Positions 61,490 to 64,000 of a DNA stretch of 64,000 nucleotides are shown here, piece after piece. Position numbers and translations under genes: made by a program. This stretch comes from Eretmocerus hayati (lineage: Eukaryota > Arthropoda > Insecta > Hymenoptera > Aphelinidae), in assembly GCA_029851415.1 (NCBI GenBank), contig CM056741.1, positions 163,605,685 through 163,669,684 on the forward strand. The letters are read 5' to 3'. The notes below the pieces were generated by a model. It ran no database searches, was not told the DNA's origin, and saw nothing but the letters and a program-made list of their open reading frames with translations. The stretch's first letter is position 1. Each line of letters begins with the position of its first letter.

Positions 61490-61878
61490 TGTCCGGAAAT
61501 GACTTCTCGCATAGTTTTAAATTCACGCACTGGCGGAGAGTGCGTGAATGTAACTTCCCGCTCTTATGAATTTTCATTCACGCACACTTCCAAAATATGA
61601 TGTCGCATCATCCCTCTGAGTTTGGTCTCTCTACGAAACTTCGTTTTTAAGATAGTCTTGCTCTGACAGTGGTGCATTTTATTACAACTTCGCGCACAGT
61701 TACAAAAAATAGTATACGCAACACGTGCGAGAAGTTTCCGCACACGTTGCCAACTCGCGCGAGAAGAAACATTTCACGCACTCGTTTGGCAACTTGTGCG
61801 GAAATTGACCTTCTCGCACTTGTTGCGTAGAAGCAAAATTTCAGTCAATTGATAGTATATCAATACTATTAATTGACT
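61490..61878. repeat. H-like block of consecutive hairpins with TTCACGCAC/CTCGCAC words
   Basis: Hairpins seen are 61521-61549 (ATTCACGCAC / GTGCGTGAAT), 61716-61828 (ACGCAACACGTGCGAGAAG with CTTCTCGCACTTGTTGCGT, inner TTTCCGCACACGTTGCCAA and its mirror) and 61843-61878 (AGTCAATT / AATTGACT with inner GATAGTA / TACTATT). CTTCTCGC at 61503 and TCATTCACGCAC at 61577 extend the pattern. Confidence 0.8.
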
Positions 61879-61998
61879 ATGATTTTGCTTTAAGTGTTCT
61901 AAAAAACTATAGAAAAATCCAAGGAATTTGATTATAATCATGCATTGCATGCTCTGAATATAACTTTTCACACTTTAGTTCAATTTTATTTGTCACTT

Positions 61999-62336
61999 AC
62001 AAGGAGGGGGTCAGCCTTCGGGCCTTCGGGTCACGGATTTGCCTGAAACTCTGGGAATAGTCTTCTTTAGCCCCAAAAGAAGATACCTAAAGTAGCGCTT
62101 GCCAACGCTCAAGCGTTCCCTGAGCTACAGCATACGACCCATGCATTACAGTATACCCATATTCATCAAAAATGGTATATATAGATATACTGTAATGCAT
62201 AGGTTTTAGCCTGTAGCTCAAAAACGCTTGAGCGTTGGCAAGCGCGGTTTCGGGTATCTTCTTTTTGTGCCAAAAAGAGACTATTCCCAGAGTTTCAGGC
62301 GAATCCGTAACCCGAAAACCTGACCTCTCCCTCGTT
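61999..62336. mobile_element. P-family palindromic element, copy 6
   Basis: The ends ACAAGGAGGGGGTCAG and, inverted, ACGAGGGAGAGGTCAG pair, followed by the inverted GATT.GCCTGAAACTCTGGGAATAG block. Arms carry GCGCTTGCCAACGCTCAAGCG and its mirror CGCTTGAGCGTTGGCAAGCGC, and the centre has ATATATAGATATACTGTAATGC. CTTCGGGCCTTCGGG near the left end is a small tandem duplication. Confidence 0.88.
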
Positions 62337-62479
62337 AGAGGTCCCTATCACCAAGTGTGGTGAACATGTTTGATATTTCTTCCTTATAGTAGCTGCCCAA
62401 CGATAAGAGGCATTTCCGTGTAAATACACACTCTAGCCCGAACATGAAATCTTCTCTAATAGTCGGCCATGGTCCAAGG

Positions 62480-63465
62480 GCACAATATCTGGATTTCGCA
62501 TCTCTAGTCACTTTTTTGACCGAAGCCGAAGGCGAGGGTCGGCATTATAATCCTCACGAAGATGCAAAATTCACGTTTGGTTACCGCGTATTGTTCGATA
62601 TATTTGACACACTGTGCGTGAAATGTACAATTTCGATACAAGGGTGGAAAAATAGGTTTTACACCCGTGGATCAAACTGTGTTTTTCGACAAACTGTGCG
62701 AGAAAGTGGAAAATGAGTGCGGAAAAGACACTTTTCCGCAAAGCGTGTTGAAAAGTATCTTCGCACTGATTTTCAACTTTCTCTCTCAGTTTGTCGAAAA
62801 ACATAATTCGATACATGAGTGTGAAACATATTTTTCGCACCCTCGTGATTAGAGACCCTCCAGGTAGTGATCTGCGAACGGCCGGGAGGAGCGTATAAGG
62901 AACGCGATCGTGAAATGTATATTCCTCGTTCCCATACATATGTAGCGGGGGCCGTGTGTATTTTGAATGAGATTTGCAGAACCGATGGACTTTGCAGAAC
63001 CGAGTTCCAAAAACCTCTAAACTGCTTTCGCAGATCACTTCCTGGAGGGTCTCTACTCGTGATGATTCCAACCCTCGCCTACGGCTTGGGCCGGAAACCC
63101 ATCACTCGGACGCTAAAAAAATTCTTTCGCAATTTTCCGATGTTTGAGTGCCTACAAAATTGCGAAAAATAACTTTCGCGCCTCGCACACGAGGTTCCCC
63201 GCTTCCGAGCGACCATTTCAACCCTCGCCTCCGGCTCGGGTCAAAAACCGATCGCTCAAAAGCGAGCTACAACCTCATGAACTCGGTGCGAAATATACTA
63301 TTTCGAAATCATGTGCGTAAAGTTAGTGCGTAAGGAACATTTTTCCGTGCGTAAAGGAATTTTTGCGCACGGAGTGCGTGAAGACCTGTGCGTAAAGTCA
63401 CCAACAGTGCGTAAGGTAGGTCTTTACGCACTGGAACGTATCTTTACGCACTGCCGTATTTTCTT
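62480..63465. repeat. H-family block: three hairpins and an eight-unit GTGCGTAAAG array
   Basis: Hairpins lie at 62498-62566 (diverged), 63059-63105 (outer GTGATG / CATCAC) and 63207-63257 (outer GAGCGA / TCGCTC). Between them are TTTTCGACAAACTGTGCGAG and repeated GTGCGAAAAG-type words. From 63313 to 63451 eight decamers of the GTGCGTAAAG type occur: six forward (63313, 63326, 63347, 63374, 63388, 63407) and two inverted (63422, 63442). The 166-codon minus frame at 62571-63071 lies wholly in this repetitive block and has no domain; it is not considered a gene. Confidence 0.85.
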
Positions 63466-64000
63466 TATAGCCTGATATTCTACAACATCTCTTGAAGTTT
63501 CTGCGTTGTTTAGCAAAATGATCTCTGTCTTGATTCTGTAGAATCGGAGTGCTCCAATCGTTGATTCGAAGCTGCCCAAAGCAGGTGTAATGACTTCTTT
63601 CACTCGATAGGATGAAAACTTATGAGCTCTCTAAATTGTTATACTCAGTCTTGCTCTCTCGATAAGTCCATACGATTGAAATATCCTGGTCGGTCCATCG
63701 AATTGAACATGGAAATAGTTCACTTCGGTGGATCATGAATTTAATTGAGTTCAATACAATATATAGACCTTTTTGGAGTGCTTCCACCGTGGTTTCGGTG
63801 GTTTGAAATCTACCTTGGACCGTACGTCCAAAGGGAATGTAAATTCACTTTTCGGATACTTCGCCTCAAAAAATAGTGTCGGCGATGTATTCATATTCTT
63901 TTATAAGAAAGAATCCATAGGTTTCGGAATCGCTTTATATCCCGTGTATTCAGAGCATTATTATTATCATTAGAATTGTCCAAGTTCTTTCTATTGAACC
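63466..64000. other. Unannotated DNA to the window end
   Basis: Nothing recognised; the small frame at 63773-63973 has no motif. Confidence 0.4.

Noticed and set aside
62571..63071. 166-codon minus-strand frame, second longest in the window
   Set aside because: It lies entirely inside the H-family repeat block, contains readings of the repeated hairpin, and has no domain or splice context.
63313..63451. CRISPR-like array of GTGCGTAAAG
   Set aside because: Repeats are only 10 bp, spacing is irregular, orientation flips, and the DNA is clearly eukaryotic.

Overview
The window looks like nuclear DNA of an arthropod, most likely an insect. It is AT-rich, carries microsatellites and homopolymer runs, contains broken non-LTR retrotransposons and many short non-autonomous DNA elements, and shows no operons, ribosome binding sites or dense long reading frames. 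The exact taxon cannot be fixed from sequence alone. I find no complete protein-coding gene. The few open frames above 100 codons are mostly by-products of palindromic repeats. The stretch reads as intergenic or large-intron DNA, with a handful of weakly supported candidate exons.

Layout: 0-4 kb holds one decayed hairpin-family fragment (545-745) and a coding-looking relic (2816-3288). 4-7 kb has a small element with 17-bp perfect terminal inverted repeats (TIRs; 4065-4586) and a 1.46-kb nested palindrome (5274-6738). 8.6-10.5 kb has a degenerate direct repeat, a CpG-richer possible regulatory block and a possible minus-strand exon. 11.15-11.84 kb is a 5'-truncated LINE 3' end. 15-20 kb contains the first P-family palindrome and two H-family hairpin blocks. 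21.6-24.5 kb holds two TIR elements. 26-32 kb has a possible start exon, a (TA)n microsatellite, a CCAGACC minisatellite, a 37-bp palindrome, a P element with a 62-bp perfect palindrome at its centre, and an ATCGATA-rich patch. 35.8-36.8 kb is a TIR element with a nested foldback. 40.8-46 kb contains three P copies, half of another, and a tRNA-like SINE head. 47.8-48.9 kb is a GC-richer island with a foldback. 50.2-51 kb is a TA-flanked element hosting a GGAAC/GGAAT array between 30-bp perfect inverted repeats. 51.5-51.8 kb is a reverse transcriptase relic. 53.8-54.7 kb is a second copy of the 23.8-24.5 kb element. 54.7-61.4 kb is almost featureless. 61.5-63.5 kb is again packed with H-family hairpins and a P copy.

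The striking theme is inverted repetition. At least eight unrelated sequence types are organised as foldbacks, several nested in one another. The most unusual is the H family: a hairpin of about 50 nt recurs nine times, and its stem differs between copies by paired (compensatory) substitutions. It is associated with decamer arrays of GTGCGTAAAG. This family and the P family (six full copies in 64 kb) are the best candidates for something undescribed.
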